Source: Hyphococcus sp. (lineage in GTDB: Bacteria > Pseudomonadota > Alphaproteobacteria > Caulobacterales > Parvularculaceae). From it: DNA of 21,788 nucleotides. The position numbers and the translations under genes were made by a program. This document shows positions 1 to 8,026 of this stretch, one piece after another (position 1 is the stretch's first letter; every line of letters begins with the position of its first letter). Below the pieces are notes generated by a model. It saw only the letters and a list, made by a program, of their open reading frames with translations. It did no database searches and had not been told where the DNA came from. Location of the stretch: positions 1 to 21,788 of the forward strand of contig BQJG01000053.1 of NCBI GenBank assembly GCA_021604585.1, in the 5' to 3' direction.

Positions 1-239
1 ATGACGAGTTTATCGAAGTGTTCATTTCAACGCCGCTGGAAGTTTGCGAACAGCGCGACGTCAAAGGGCTCTACGCACGCGCGCGCCGCGGCGAAATCAA
101 GAACTTCACCGGCATCGACAGCGATTATGAAGCGCCTGAAAGCGCGGAACTCGATCTCAACACGGCGGAGATTTCCGCAGAAGCCGCCGCGACAAAGATT
201 GTCGAATATCTGGAAAGCAATGGATATTTGGAAGGGTAG
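1..239 (+). CDS. cysC: Adenylylsulfate (APS) kinase, C-terminal end (5' truncated by window edge)
   Basis: This is the last 78 or so codons of an APS kinase, which phosphorylates adenylylsulfate to PAPS in cytoplasmic sulfate assimilation. The frame is open from the first base of the window and ends with TAG at 237-239. The visible peptide carries the family's C-terminal signature: EVFISTPLEVCEQRD, then KGLYARARRGEIKNFTGIDSDYEAPE, the segment that lines the APS site. A GTG at position 18 is an internal valine, not the start. The P-loop half lies outside the window, so I cannot tell a free CysC from the C-terminal half of a CysN-CysC fusion, which is common in Alphaproteobacteria. It runs tail to tail into the next gene with one base between stop codons. 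Confidence 0.9.
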   Translation, partial: DEFIEVFISTPLEVCEQRDVKGLYARARRGEIKNFTGIDSDYEAPESAELDLNTAEISAEAAATKIVEYLESNGYLEG

Positions 240-240
240 C

Positions 241-1047
241 TTAGTCCGCGAGGGTTTTCCTCACCGTTTCCCAGCTATTGCTGCTGCCCGCCGCCAGCAG
301 CGGACGCCCCACTGTCAAGCGCGGCGCATAATCGCTTTCGTCGTCAAGATAGGCGGCTTTGCCGCCAAGTTCGCGCAGCATCAAAATCCCGGCAGCATGA
401 TCCCAGGGATAGACGCGTGAGTAGACGGCGAAGTCGCGTTCGCCCCGCACCAGATTGATATAAGCGTATGCGGAGCATCGAGCAGGACCGGTCTCAAATT
501 TTTCGCGCAACACGGGAAGGATTCGATCTTTCCAAGCGTGGTCAAGACTGTTCGTCGCGCGGTAGCCAACCGGCGGATTGCTCGCCGCCGATACCGGACC
601 CAGCTTTTCGCCGCGCCATGATGCGCCGTCGCCTTTCGAGCCAATGGCGCAGGCCCGATCCGGAATCGCATAAATCCACCCCTGCCGGATTTCACCGTTT
701 TCGATCAAGGCGACGATGGCGCCAAACTCACGCCGGCCCTCGACAAAGTTGCGCGTGCCATCAAGCGGGTCGACAATCCAGAAAGCGCCGCGCTCATGGT
801 CGAGCCGCGTCACCAGATTTTCATCTGCAGCGGCGCCTTCCTCGCCGATAAAGGCGGCGCCGGGGTAAAGTCCCAAGAGCGCTTTTTCGAGGCGCGCTTC
901 GGCGGCGCGGTCTGCGGCGGTAACGAAATCCTGCGGGCCGGACTTGGTGTGAATGTCATGCTCGCCCAGCGCGCCAAAGCGCGACATGATTTCTTCTTCG
1001 GCAATCTCGGCGATCACCGCTTGGACTTTTTCCGGATCAATAATCAT
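241..1047 (-). CDS. Inositol-monophosphatase-family phosphatase (SuhB/CysQ-like)
   Basis: A 268-residue member of the Mg2+-dependent, Li+-sensitive phosphatase superfamily (inositol monophosphatase, CysQ, FBPase-like). The metal-site motifs are complete: GEE at 68-70, WIVDPLDGTRNF at 90-101 (D93 and D96 as ligands), and PWDHAAGILML at 214-224 (D216). Length is normal. Substrate is uncertain. The DGTRNF wording is closer to inositol phosphatases (DGTTNF) than to classical CysQ (DGTKEF), but the neighbour is an APS kinase, and CysQ removes the PAP made after PAPS reduction, so PAP phosphatase is a fair alternative. The ATG start overlaps the hflX stop by four bases (ATGA), so the two are probably translationally coupled and form the 3' end of the hfq-hflX transcription unit. 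Confidence 0.8.
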   Translation of the reverse strand: MIIDPEKVQAVIAEIAEEEIMSRFGALGEHDIHTKSGPQDFVTAADRAAEARLEKALLGLYPGAAFIGEEGAAADENLVTRLDHERGAFWIVDPLDGTRNFVEGRREFGAIVALIENGEIRQGWIYAIPDRACAIGSKGDGASWRGEKLGPVSAASNPPVGYRATNSLDHAWKDRILPVLREKFETGPARCSAYAYINLVRGERDFAVYSRVYPWDHAAGILMLRELGGKAAYLDDESDYAPRLTVGRPLLAAGSSNSWETVRKTLAD

Positions 1048-2423
1048 GCGTGCTTTTCGGACAAATCTTCCGCCAAGTCACTGGCTGAGATGGCGGTCGC
1101 TGACGGAAACAGCTTGAAGAACTGACCTTCGGTTTTTTCCGCCATGCGCGCTACGATAATCAGATCCTCACCACTCGACATTTCCTCCAGAATTTCCGAG
1201 CGGGCATGCAGCCAGGCGCGCGCCGCGCCAAATGGCGACGCCAGCCGGATCGTCTGCGTCTCATGCTCAGCAGTAAGTGCGTCTTCAATGAGATCCAGCA
1301 ACTTCCCAACACCCTCGCCGGTTTGCGCCGAGATCGCAGCGCGAACCGGCTCTGCCAGCGAACCCGTGCGCCCCGATTGGCTGAGCCGCGCGATCGCTTC
1401 CACATCGAGGCGATCGTCGCCGTCGAAAAGATCAATTTTGTTAAGCGCCTCAATCACCGGGCGTGAATCATCGCCCTTAAGACCCAACTCGTTAAGCACC
1501 GCAATCACATCTGCGCGCTGGGCGTCGCTGTCGGCATGAGCGATGTCACGCACATGGATCACGATGTCGGCTTCCAGCACTTCCTCTAGAGTCGCACGAA
1601 ACGCCGCCACAAGTTGCGTCGGCAGGCCGGAAATAAACCCGACGGTGTCAGACATAATCGCCCGCACGCCGGAAGGCAGATCGATGGCGCGCATGGTCGG
1701 GTCAAGCGTTGCGAAGAGGAGATCTTCCGCCATGACGCTCGCTTTGGTCAGGCGGTTGAACAAGGTCGACTTGCCGGCATTGGTGTAGCCGACCAGCGCC
1801 ACGACCGGATGCGGCGCGCGCTTTCGTTTCGCGCGTTGCAGAGTGCGGGTGCGGCGCACTTCCTCCAGCTTTTGTTTGAGCCGAATGATCTTGTCGTCAA
1901 GGGCGCGGCGGTCAGATTCAATCTGCCGTTCGCCGGGGCCGCCAAGAAACCCCGCCCCGCCGCGCTGGCGTTCAAGGTGCGTCCATGACCGCACCAGACG
2001 CGAGCGCTGATAATTGAGATGGGCGAGCTCAACTTGCAGGCGCCCTTCTGCGGTTTGGGCGCGAGCGCCGAAAATTTCGAGAATGAGCGCGGTGCGATCT
2101 AGCACTTTCGCATTCCATGCTTTTTCAAGATTGCGGTGCTGCACAGGCGTCAGCGCGCCATCTATGATGACCAGCGACGGACGCGGCGAATAGGAGTCAA
2201 GTTTGGCGTTGATTTCTTCAATCTTGCCCTCGCCGATCAGTGTTGCCGCGCGCGGTTTGGTCAAGGGCGCGATCAGCGCCTCAACAATTTCCAAATTGAT
2301 CGCCGCCGCGAGACCCACAGCCTCTTCCAATCGCGCTTGCGGCTCGCGCAGGCGTTCATCACCGCGCAGCGCAGGGTGAACGACAATCGCGACTGAATTC
2401 TCTTCAAAATCTGGTTCTGACAT
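1044..2423 (-). CDS. hflX: Ribosome-splitting GTPase HflX
   Basis: A 459-residue HflX GTPase, which binds the large ribosomal subunit and rescues stalled or heat-damaged ribosomes. Domain order is the family norm. An N-terminal HflX domain comes first (about 10-130, with the LIGEGKIEEI segment). A helical linker follows with the signature GGPGERQIESD at 161-171. The G domain has a P-loop GYTNAGKST at 212-220, the TLDPT switch around 239-243, DTVGFI at 259-264 and NKID at 328-331. A C-terminal domain of about 80 residues completes it. ERQ replaces the commoner ETQ in the linker signature. It lies 93 bases downstream of hfq, the classic hfq-hflX pairing, and overlaps the phosphatase gene by four bases. 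Assignment is secure. Confidence 0.97.
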   Translation of the reverse strand: MSEPDFEENSVAIVVHPALRGDERLREPQARLEEAVGLAAAINLEIVEALIAPLTKPRAATLIGEGKIEEINAKLDSYSPRPSLVIIDGALTPVQHRNLEKAWNAKVLDRTALILEIFGARAQTAEGRLQVELAHLNYQRSRLVRSWTHLERQRGGAGFLGGPGERQIESDRRALDDKIIRLKQKLEEVRRTRTLQRAKRKRAPHPVVALVGYTNAGKSTLFNRLTKASVMAEDLLFATLDPTMRAIDLPSGVRAIMSDTVGFISGLPTQLVAAFRATLEEVLEADIVIHVRDIAHADSDAQRADVIAVLNELGLKGDDSRPVIEALNKIDLFDGDDRLDVEAIARLSQSGRTGSLAEPVRAAISAQTGEGVGKLLDLIEDALTAEHETQTIRLASPFGAARAWLHARSEILEEMSSGEDLIIVARMAEKTEGQFFKLFPSATAISASDLAEDLSEKHA

Positions 2424-2495
2424 TACAACATGCTTTCGCGCGCGAACCCAAAGACGGGTCGCGACTTACGGGTCTTATCATGAAAGGCGGCGCAG

Positions 2496-2506
2496 GTCTT
2501 AAAGAC
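2496..2506. repeat. Short dyad between hfq and hflX
   Basis: GTCTT-A-AAGAC is a perfect 5-bp inverted repeat ten bases beyond the hfq stop codon, in the 93-base hfq-hflX spacer. It has no T-run, so it is not a convincing intrinsic terminator; it could be a weak hairpin or RNA-processing site. The 11-mer AGGTCTTAAAG that begins it recurs on the minus strand at 21456-21466, upstream of the two-helix membrane-protein gene. Chance remains possible for both observations. Confidence 0.25.
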
Positions 2507-2516
2507 TAGAGGGCAG

Positions 2517-2759
2517 TTATTCGCCGTTGTCTTCGCCATCCCAAAGTGCGACAGGCCCCTGCGGCATCACAGTTGAAATCGCGTGCTTATAGACAAGCTG
2601 TGCGTGACCATCGCGCTTCAACAGCACGCAGAAATTGTCGAACCAGCTGACAATGCCCTGCAATTTCACACCATTTACCAGGAAGATCGTGACCGGGATT
2701 TTCGCCTTACGGACGTGATTCAGGAACGTGTCCTGCAAGTTTTGTTTTTTGTCGTTCAT
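2517..2759 (-). CDS. hfq: RNA chaperone Hfq
   Basis: An 80-residue Sm-like protein that forms hexamers and pairs small RNAs with mRNAs. Sm1 is seen in KIPVTIFLVNGVKLQGIVSWFDNFCVLLKRDG, and Sm2 in the near-invariant YKHAISTV. The C-terminal tail is very short and acidic, as usual in Alphaproteobacteria. The frame stays open upstream to a start at 2807, but the ATG at 2757-2759 is chosen because it has a GGAG about ten bases upstream and gives the standard MNDKKQNLQDTFLN beginning. It sits between the class IV aminotransferase gene (148 bases upstream) and hflX, a conserved alphaproteobacterial order. The upstream gap could hold its own promoter. Confidence 0.97.
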   Translation of the reverse strand: MNDKKQNLQDTFLNHVRKAKIPVTIFLVNGVKLQGIVSWFDNFCVLLKRDGHAQLVYKHAISTVMPQGPVALWDGEDNGE

Positions 2760-2792
2760 TGTCCCGCTTCTCCGAGTCGGTTGATTGTTTTT

Positions 2793-2808
2793 ATTGCAGC
2801 GCAGCAAT
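2793..2808. promoter_or_regulatory. Imperfect 16-bp palindrome in the hfq leader/promoter
   Basis: ATTGCAGCGCAGCAAT is a palindrome with one mismatched pair (ATTGC/GCAAT arms around a GC core). It starts 34 bases upstream of the hfq ATG. The placement suits an operator or a small 5' leader hairpin. I cannot identify a protein that would bind it. Confidence 0.3.
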
Positions 2809-2906
2809 CATTCTGGCGTGGAAATCACAATCCTGCAACCTGTTTGCGCCATGCGATGTTTTCAACTCCGCCTGAACATGCAAAATCGCAGGGAAGCCGA
2901 TAGATT

Positions 2907-3761
2907 TCAACCATTTGCGGCGCGTGCTTTGTAGGCTTGCCGAAGCCGCAAGGCGACCGGCCCTGGCGCGCCAGAAGCGATCTGCTCGCCGTCGATGGAG
3001 ACAATCGGCATGACAAAAGAGGTCGCCGAGGTGAGGAACGCCTCCGGCGCCGCCTTAGCCTCCTCCACCGTGAAAGGGCGTTCGATCACCTTGATCTGCA
3101 ACTCTTCGGCGCAGGCGATTGCGGTCTGCCGGGTAATACCGCCGAGAATTGTGTTGCCCTTGGGGTGGGTGATAAGTGCGCCCGATTTATCGACGATCCA
3201 GGCATTCGATGATGAGCACTCTGTGACAAAACCATCGCGCACCAGGAGCGCCTCAAATGCACCGGCTTGGCGCGCCGCCTCTTTCGCCAGCGCATTTGGC
3301 AATAGACCGATAGTCTTGATATCAACACGTCCCCAGCGAATGTCTGGTTGGGTAATGACGCCGACGCCTTTTGCCGCCTTTGCGTCTGACTGACCGAAAT
3401 CAAAGCGGCGCGCAGTGATGATAAGCGCGGGCGGCGTTCCTTCAGGCGGAAAGGCGTGATTGCGCGGCGCCACGCCGCGCGTTACCTGCATATAGACCAG
3501 CGCATTCTTCAAACGATTGCGGCGCACGACTTCGCCCATCACGACTTTCAATGCGCGCATTTCCATCGGCGCTTCCATGGAGAGTTCGTTCAAAGACCGC
3601 GTCATGCGCGCAAGATGACCGTCCATATCCCAATAGCGGCCATCTACAACAACACAGACTTCGTATATTCCGTCTGCAAACTGATAGCCGCGATCTTCGA
3701 TTTGAATTACGGCTTCACTCTGCGGCACATACTGGCCGTTAACATAAGCAATATGCGGCAT
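2907..3761 (-). CDS. dat: Class IV PLP aminotransferase, D-amino-acid aminotransferase type
   Basis: A 284-residue fold-type IV PLP enzyme, the group containing D-alanine aminotransferase, branched-chain aminotransferase and aminodeoxychorismate lyase. Visible hallmarks are the N-terminal YVNGQYVP...DRGYQFADGIYEV, the PLP-binding lysine K149 in DIKTIGLLPNALAK, and the E181 region VTECSSSNAWIV that contacts the cofactor ring nitrogen. The ILGGITRQ loop binds the phosphate. The GYQFADGIYEV start and overall length best fit the D-amino-acid aminotransferase group, which makes D-Ala/D-Glu for peptidoglycan, but substrate cannot be read with certainty. Start: ATG with GGAG upstream. It begins three bases after the trkH stop, so it is surely cotranscribed with trkH, and hfq follows. 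Confidence 0.85.
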   Translation of the reverse strand: MPHIAYVNGQYVPQSEAVIQIEDRGYQFADGIYEVCVVVDGRYWDMDGHLARMTRSLNELSMEAPMEMRALKVVMGEVVRRNRLKNALVYMQVTRGVAPRNHAFPPEGTPPALIITARRFDFGQSDAKAAKGVGVITQPDIRWGRVDIKTIGLLPNALAKEAARQAGAFEALLVRDGFVTECSSSNAWIVDKSGALITHPKGNTILGGITRQTAIACAEELQIKVIERPFTVEEAKAAPEAFLTSATSFVMPIVSIDGEQIASGAPGPVALRLRQAYKARAANG

Positions 3762-3764
3762 GGC

Positions 3765-5156
3765 TCACCATCTCCAAAAAGCGCGATTGATCAAGGCAAG
3801 CGCCACCGCTGCCTCAAGCCGCCCGAGAATCATTCCGGCCAGCAACAGCCAGCGCAGCGGCTCTTGAAAGACGGCGTAACCGCCCGAATGATCGCCTGCA
3901 AGAGCCAATAACGGGCCGGTATTGCTGAGCGCAGCTGTCGCCGCTGCGGCGGCCTGCTCGAATGTATGTCCGCCAACAGAAAGCGCCATAAGTAGGGCGG
4001 CGAGCGTCAGCGTAAAGACCAGAAAATGAATCCACACGCCAAGCTCATTGGCGACGCTGCGGACGCCGAACACTGCGCTCGGACTAATCAGACGGCGAAG
4101 CTCTTCACGCGCCCGGCGCATAATCACCAGCCAGCGCAAAACTTTAAAGCCGCCCGCCGTCGATACCGCCGCCGCGCCGATAATGGCGGTTATCAGCGCC
4201 ACGAGAAGCGGCGGCGTCTCGCCAATCAGATAGCCATTGGTTGTCACCAGCGATGCAGCGTTAAAGAGTTGCGGTCCGAGCAGGACGACATCCCCCGCGC
4301 CAGCCGTCACCCAGAACAGGACTGCCACCCAAACAACGATCAACAAAAAGGCGCCCGTCTCAATGTCGCGAAGCTTTTCGCGCTCACCTTTCATGACGCG
4401 CGCAATCAGAATGAAATTCACGCCGCCCAGCAGCGTGAAAAAGAACATTGGAATTCCAACGCCCGCAGCATAACCCGCGATGCCCGTTTCATTCGGAATG
4501 AACCCGCCTGAGGCCACCACCGTCATCGCCATAATGACGGAATCGAAAGTCGGCGCTCCTGCGATGGCGATGGCTGAGAAAGCCGCCAGCGTGACAATCG
4601 CATAAACCGCCGCAAAAGAGACAACCGCGTTGCGCAAGGGCCGCAGATAGGAATCCCGTTCGCCCCGGGAGAAGGGCGGCAGCAGCGTGTCGATGCCAAT
4701 GAAGGTGGGGCGAATGAAAATCGCGGCGGCGATGGCCAGCGACGCCAGCCCGCCCAGCCATTGCAGGATTGCGCGCCACAAGGCGCCAGCTGAGCTGGCG
4801 ATCGCGCCTTCATTCGACAGCCACGCGCCAGTTGTAGTCATCGCCGAGACGGCCTCAAAATACGCGTCTGCAAAATTCAGCCCCTCGGCCATAATCGGCA
4901 AGGCGGCGAACACGGGAACCATCGTCCACCAGACCAGAACCACAATCAGCGCACCACGAAAACCCGAAGGATGGCGCCGGCCCAGCGACGTCGCATAGGC
5001 GCCAGCGCCAAACAGCAAGGCGGTCGAAGCGGCGAACAAATAGGCGCCAGCCGTGCCTTCGCCGTTTGTGAGCGCAAGGATCATGGGCGCAATCATCGCC
5101 ACGGCGATAACCGCCAGCAGCATCGCCGATGTGCGTAGAATGCTCGTTAACGCCAT
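3765..5156 (-). CDS. trkH: Trk potassium uptake transmembrane subunit TrkH
   Basis: A 463-residue integral inner-membrane protein, hydrophobic along its length, forming the ion-conducting subunit of the Trk K+ uptake system. Four pore-loop selectivity segments can be picked out, each with its central glycine: AMTTTGAW, TVVASGGFIP, SLVTTNGYL and AALSNTGPL. This is the fourfold M1-P-M2 architecture of the SKT superfamily. The C-terminus ends in the family's short basic/aromatic tail. Size is close to the usual 480 or so. AAGGC lies about eight bases before the ATG. It follows trkA with a 24-base gap in the same operon, so gate and channel are made together. Confidence 0.95.
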   Translation of the reverse strand: MALTSILRTSAMLLAVIAVAMIAPMILALTNGEGTAGAYLFAASTALLFGAGAYATSLGRRHPSGFRGALIVVLVWWTMVPVFAALPIMAEGLNFADAYFEAVSAMTTTGAWLSNEGAIASSAGALWRAILQWLGGLASLAIAAAIFIRPTFIGIDTLLPPFSRGERDSYLRPLRNAVVSFAAVYAIVTLAAFSAIAIAGAPTFDSVIMAMTVVASGGFIPNETGIAGYAAGVGIPMFFFTLLGGVNFILIARVMKGEREKLRDIETGAFLLIVVWVAVLFWVTAGAGDVVLLGPQLFNAASLVTTNGYLIGETPPLLVALITAIIGAAAVSTAGGFKVLRWLVIMRRAREELRRLISPSAVFGVRSVANELGVWIHFLVFTLTLAALLMALSVGGHTFEQAAAAATAALSNTGPLLALAGDHSGGYAVFQEPLRWLLLAGMILGRLEAAVALALINRAFWRW

Positions 5157-5180
5157 GGGGCTGCCTTGCGCATCCGTTGA

Positions 5181-6554
5181 CTAGAAGTACTCGATGCTGA
5201 CACGGAACATCTGTTCGACGTCTTTTACGTTTTCACGCATGGACATCAGCACCACGCGATCACCGGCATTGATCACCATGTCACCGCTCGGCATTTGCAC
5301 AACGCCGTCGCGATAAACGGCGCCAATCATCACGCCCTCTGGAAGGTTCGCTTCGCGCAACGGTTTGTTCACCAGGGGCGAGGTCTCCAGTGCGATGGCG
5401 TCGATCAGTTCCGCGGCGCCGTCGGCCAGCGAGTAAACACCCTTAATCCGGCCGCGGCGAATATGTTGCAGAATGGTTGAGATAGTGGTGGCGCGCGGAT
5501 CAATATACCGGTCGACGCCCACAGCTTCGCTGATCGGTCCGTAATCGAGATCATTGATCAGCGACATGGCGCGGCGAGAGCCTTCGCGCTTAGCGACCAC
5601 CGAGGCCAGGATGTTGACCTGATCATTATTCGTGACGGAGACAACCGTTTCAGCATCCGCAACGCCAGCCTCGCGCAGGATCGCGCGATCAAGCCCGTCT
5701 CCTTGCAGGACAATGGTGCGTTCAAGTTCTTCCGCGATGGCTTCTGCGCGCTTGCGGTCATGCTCGATGAGACGAATTTTCATCGTCCCCATTTTCTCAA
5801 GGCCCTTCGCAACGAACAGCCCGACATTGCCGCCGCCGATGATGATGACGCGGCGCGCCTGACGTCCCGCTTCACCCATAATTTCCAGCGCGCGTGTGAC
5901 ATCGTTGCGGTCCGCGATGAAGAAAATGCGATCGCCCGGCTCCAGCATATCACCCGAATGAGCCCGCCACATATTCTCGTCGCGGCTGATCGCGACAATC
6001 GTGATCTTCAAATCGGGAAAGAGCTCGGCCACTTGACGCAACGGCGTATTCACAATCGGGCAATCTTCGCGCAACTTGACGCCCACTGCCCAGACTTTTC
6101 CATCCACAAAAGATTTTGTTTCAAACGCGCCCGGCGTCGACATGCGTTGAATGATCGCCTCGGACACTTCGCGTTCCGGCGAGATCACCACGTCAATAGG
6201 AAGATGGCTGCGCGAGAAAAGATCTGAATAGCGCGGATCAAGATAACCCTGCGCCCGCACACGTGCGATTTTTGTCGGGACATTAAACAATGAATGCGCG
6301 ATCTGACACGAGACCATATTCACTTCGTCGGAAAACGTCACCGAAATAACCATGTCAGCTTCGCGCGCACCAGCTTCTTCCAACGTTTCGGGATAGGCGC
6401 CATTGCCAACAACGCCGCGCACATCGAGCCGCTCGGTCACAGCGCGGATCAGATCTTTCGACTGATCAATCACCGTCACTTCGTTGCCTTCACGCGACAG
6501 GCGCCGGGCGATGCCGACGCCAACGCGGCCGGCGCCGCAAACGATCACTCGCAT
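5181..6554 (-). CDS. trkA: Trk potassium uptake regulatory subunit TrkA
   Basis: A 457-residue cytoplasmic gating subunit with two tandem RCK units, each an NAD(H)-binding Rossmann domain followed by a TrkA-C domain. The first nucleotide site is GAGRVG at 7-12 (MRVIVCGAGRVGVGIARRL), the second GGGNVG at 240-245 (RRVIIIGGGNVGLFVAKGL). The acidic strand-2 ends (VTVIDQ, IRLIEHD) are present in both. TrkA rings gate TrkH in response to nucleotides. AGAGGA precedes the ATG. It begins 61 bases after the ntrX stop and is followed by trkH. The ntrY-ntrX-trkA-trkH order is conserved in Alphaproteobacteria. Complete and ordinary. Confidence 0.97.
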   Translation of the reverse strand: MRVIVCGAGRVGVGIARRLSREGNEVTVIDQSKDLIRAVTERLDVRGVVGNGAYPETLEEAGAREADMVISVTFSDEVNMVSCQIAHSLFNVPTKIARVRAQGYLDPRYSDLFSRSHLPIDVVISPEREVSEAIIQRMSTPGAFETKSFVDGKVWAVGVKLREDCPIVNTPLRQVAELFPDLKITIVAISRDENMWRAHSGDMLEPGDRIFFIADRNDVTRALEIMGEAGRQARRVIIIGGGNVGLFVAKGLEKMGTMKIRLIEHDRKRAEAIAEELERTIVLQGDGLDRAILREAGVADAETVVSVTNNDQVNILASVVAKREGSRRAMSLINDLDYGPISEAVGVDRYIDPRATTISTILQHIRRGRIKGVYSLADGAAELIDAIALETSPLVNKPLREANLPEGVMIGAVYRDGVVQMPSGDMVINAGDRVVLMSMRENVKDVEQMFRVSIEYF

Positions 6555-6615
6555 GATCTATTTATTCCTCTTCTATGCCGCCCCTGCGTTCACAAACTTG
6601 CGTTTGCAACCGGGA

Positions 6616-8004
6616 TTATGCGCTTTCAACACGCACCTGACCGTTAACGCCGAGCGCTTTCAGCTTCCGATGCAGCGCGGATCGCTCCATGCCGATGAAA
6701 GCCGCCGTCCGGGATATATTGCCGCCGAATCGGTTGATTTGTGCAATAAGATATTCACGTTCAAACCGCTCGCGCGCCTCGCGCAGCGGCAGGGTGATGA
6801 TTTGCTCCAGCCCCTCGCCGGCAGGGATAGTGAGCCCGGAATCCATTACCTCCGTCGGCAAATGCTCGCATGTGATTTCTATTTCCGGGTCCCGGCCCAT
6901 CAAAATCAGCGTCCGCTCGATCACGTTGCGGAGCTGACGCACATTTCCCGGCCAGGCGCAGCCCTGCAGCGCAGCCAATGCTTCTGAGGATAAAGGGCGT
7001 TTTGGCAGCCCGGATGATTTGGCGATGCGATCGACAAAGAACGCCGTCAGCGCCGGAATATCTTCGCGCCGTTCATTAAGGCCCGGCGCATTGATTGAAA
7101 CGACATTAAGGCGGTGAACGAGATCCTCGCGGAACCGCCCTTCACTCGCCAGCGCTAAAAGATCATGCGAGGTGGTTGAGACAATGCGAACATCGACCTC
7201 AACCGCTTTCTGACCGCCGACGCGTTTAAAGCGCTGCTCGACCAGCACCCGCAAAATCTTGCCTTGCGTTTCCATTGGCATGTCCGAAATTTCGTCGAAC
7301 ATGAGCGTGCCGCCATGCGCCCTTTCCATGAGGCCGATCATGCCAGTCTCACCGCCGTCGCCTTCAATGCCGAACAGCTCCTCTTCCATTCGTTCAGGCG
7401 CAATGGAGGCGGCGCTGACGACCACAAACGGCCGGTTCTTACGGCTGGACCTGGAATGAAGCAGCCGCGCAATCATCTCCTTGCCTGAACCCGGCGGGCC
7501 CGAAATCAAAACGCGTGAACGCGCATCGGCGACACGTTCAATTACATTGCGCAGTGCAGAAACAGCAGCAGATGAACCGATCAACCCCCAATCCGGCGCG
7601 CGTTCACGCAATTCTGAATTCTCGCGCAGGAGCCGCGCCGTATCCAGCGCGCGATTGACCGCGAGAATAAGGCGGTCTGCGTTGAAAGGCTTCTCGACAA
7701 AGTCATAAGCGCCCTTCTTGATCGCCGCGACGGCCGTTTCAATGGTGCCGTGACCGGAAATAATGACCACAGGGAGATCAGGATGCTGCTTTTTCAGCAC
7801 TTCCAGAATCTCGATCCCGTCCAGTTCAGAATTTTGCAGCCACACATCAAGAACAACGAGCGATGGCAATCGATCACGCACCGCCGCCAGCGCCGCCGTA
7901 GAATTCGCCGCCATACGCGGCGCAAAACCTTCATCTTCAAGAATGCCGGAGATCAATTCGCGAATGTCTTGCTCGTCGTCGACCACCAATACATCGATAC
8001 TCAT
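6616..8004 (-). CDS. ntrX: Response regulator NtrX (AAA+, Fis-type HTH)
   Basis: A 462-residue NtrC-family regulator, partner of NtrY. The receiver domain (1-120) has the acidic pocket D9-D10, phospho-acceptor D53 (VVLDVWLQN) and K105 (VEKPF). The AAA+ domain (about 138-365) has Walker A GPPGSGKE at 169-176 and Walker B GGTLMFDE at 231-238. The C-terminal Fis-type HTH contains the NtrX-typical MERSALHRKLKALGV. Where sigma-54 activators carry GAFTGA after ELFG, this protein reads IEGDGGETGMIGLMERAHGG, so the sigma-54 contact loop is missing. An upstream in-frame start (8046) would overlap ntrY; the ATG at 8002-8004 is preferred because GAAGG lies just upstream and it gives the standard MSIDVLVVDDE beginning. 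The gap to ntrY is 22 bases. Confidence 0.95.
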   Translation of the reverse strand: MSIDVLVVDDEQDIRELISGILEDEGFAPRMAANSTAALAAVRDRLPSLVVLDVWLQNSELDGIEILEVLKKQHPDLPVVIISGHGTIETAVAAIKKGAYDFVEKPFNADRLILAVNRALDTARLLRENSELRERAPDWGLIGSSAAVSALRNVIERVADARSRVLISGPPGSGKEMIARLLHSRSSRKNRPFVVVSAASIAPERMEEELFGIEGDGGETGMIGLMERAHGGTLMFDEISDMPMETQGKILRVLVEQRFKRVGGQKAVEVDVRIVSTTSHDLLALASEGRFREDLVHRLNVVSINAPGLNERREDIPALTAFFVDRIAKSSGLPKRPLSSEALAALQGCAWPGNVRQLRNVIERTLILMGRDPEIEITCEHLPTEVMDSGLTIPAGEGLEQIITLPLREARERFEREYLIAQINRFGGNISRTAAFIGMERSALHRKLKALGVNGQVRVESA

Positions 8005-8026
8005 AAACTTACCTTCTTCCCTGTCT

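Noticed and set aside
2760..2807. A longer Hfq starting at 2807
   Set aside because: The extra 16 residues are not part of the Hfq family, and a good ribosome-binding site precedes the ATG at 2759.
5703..6227. A 174-codon plus-strand frame opposite trkA
   Set aside because: TrkA is intact on the minus strand; the antisense composition is an artefact of codon bias.
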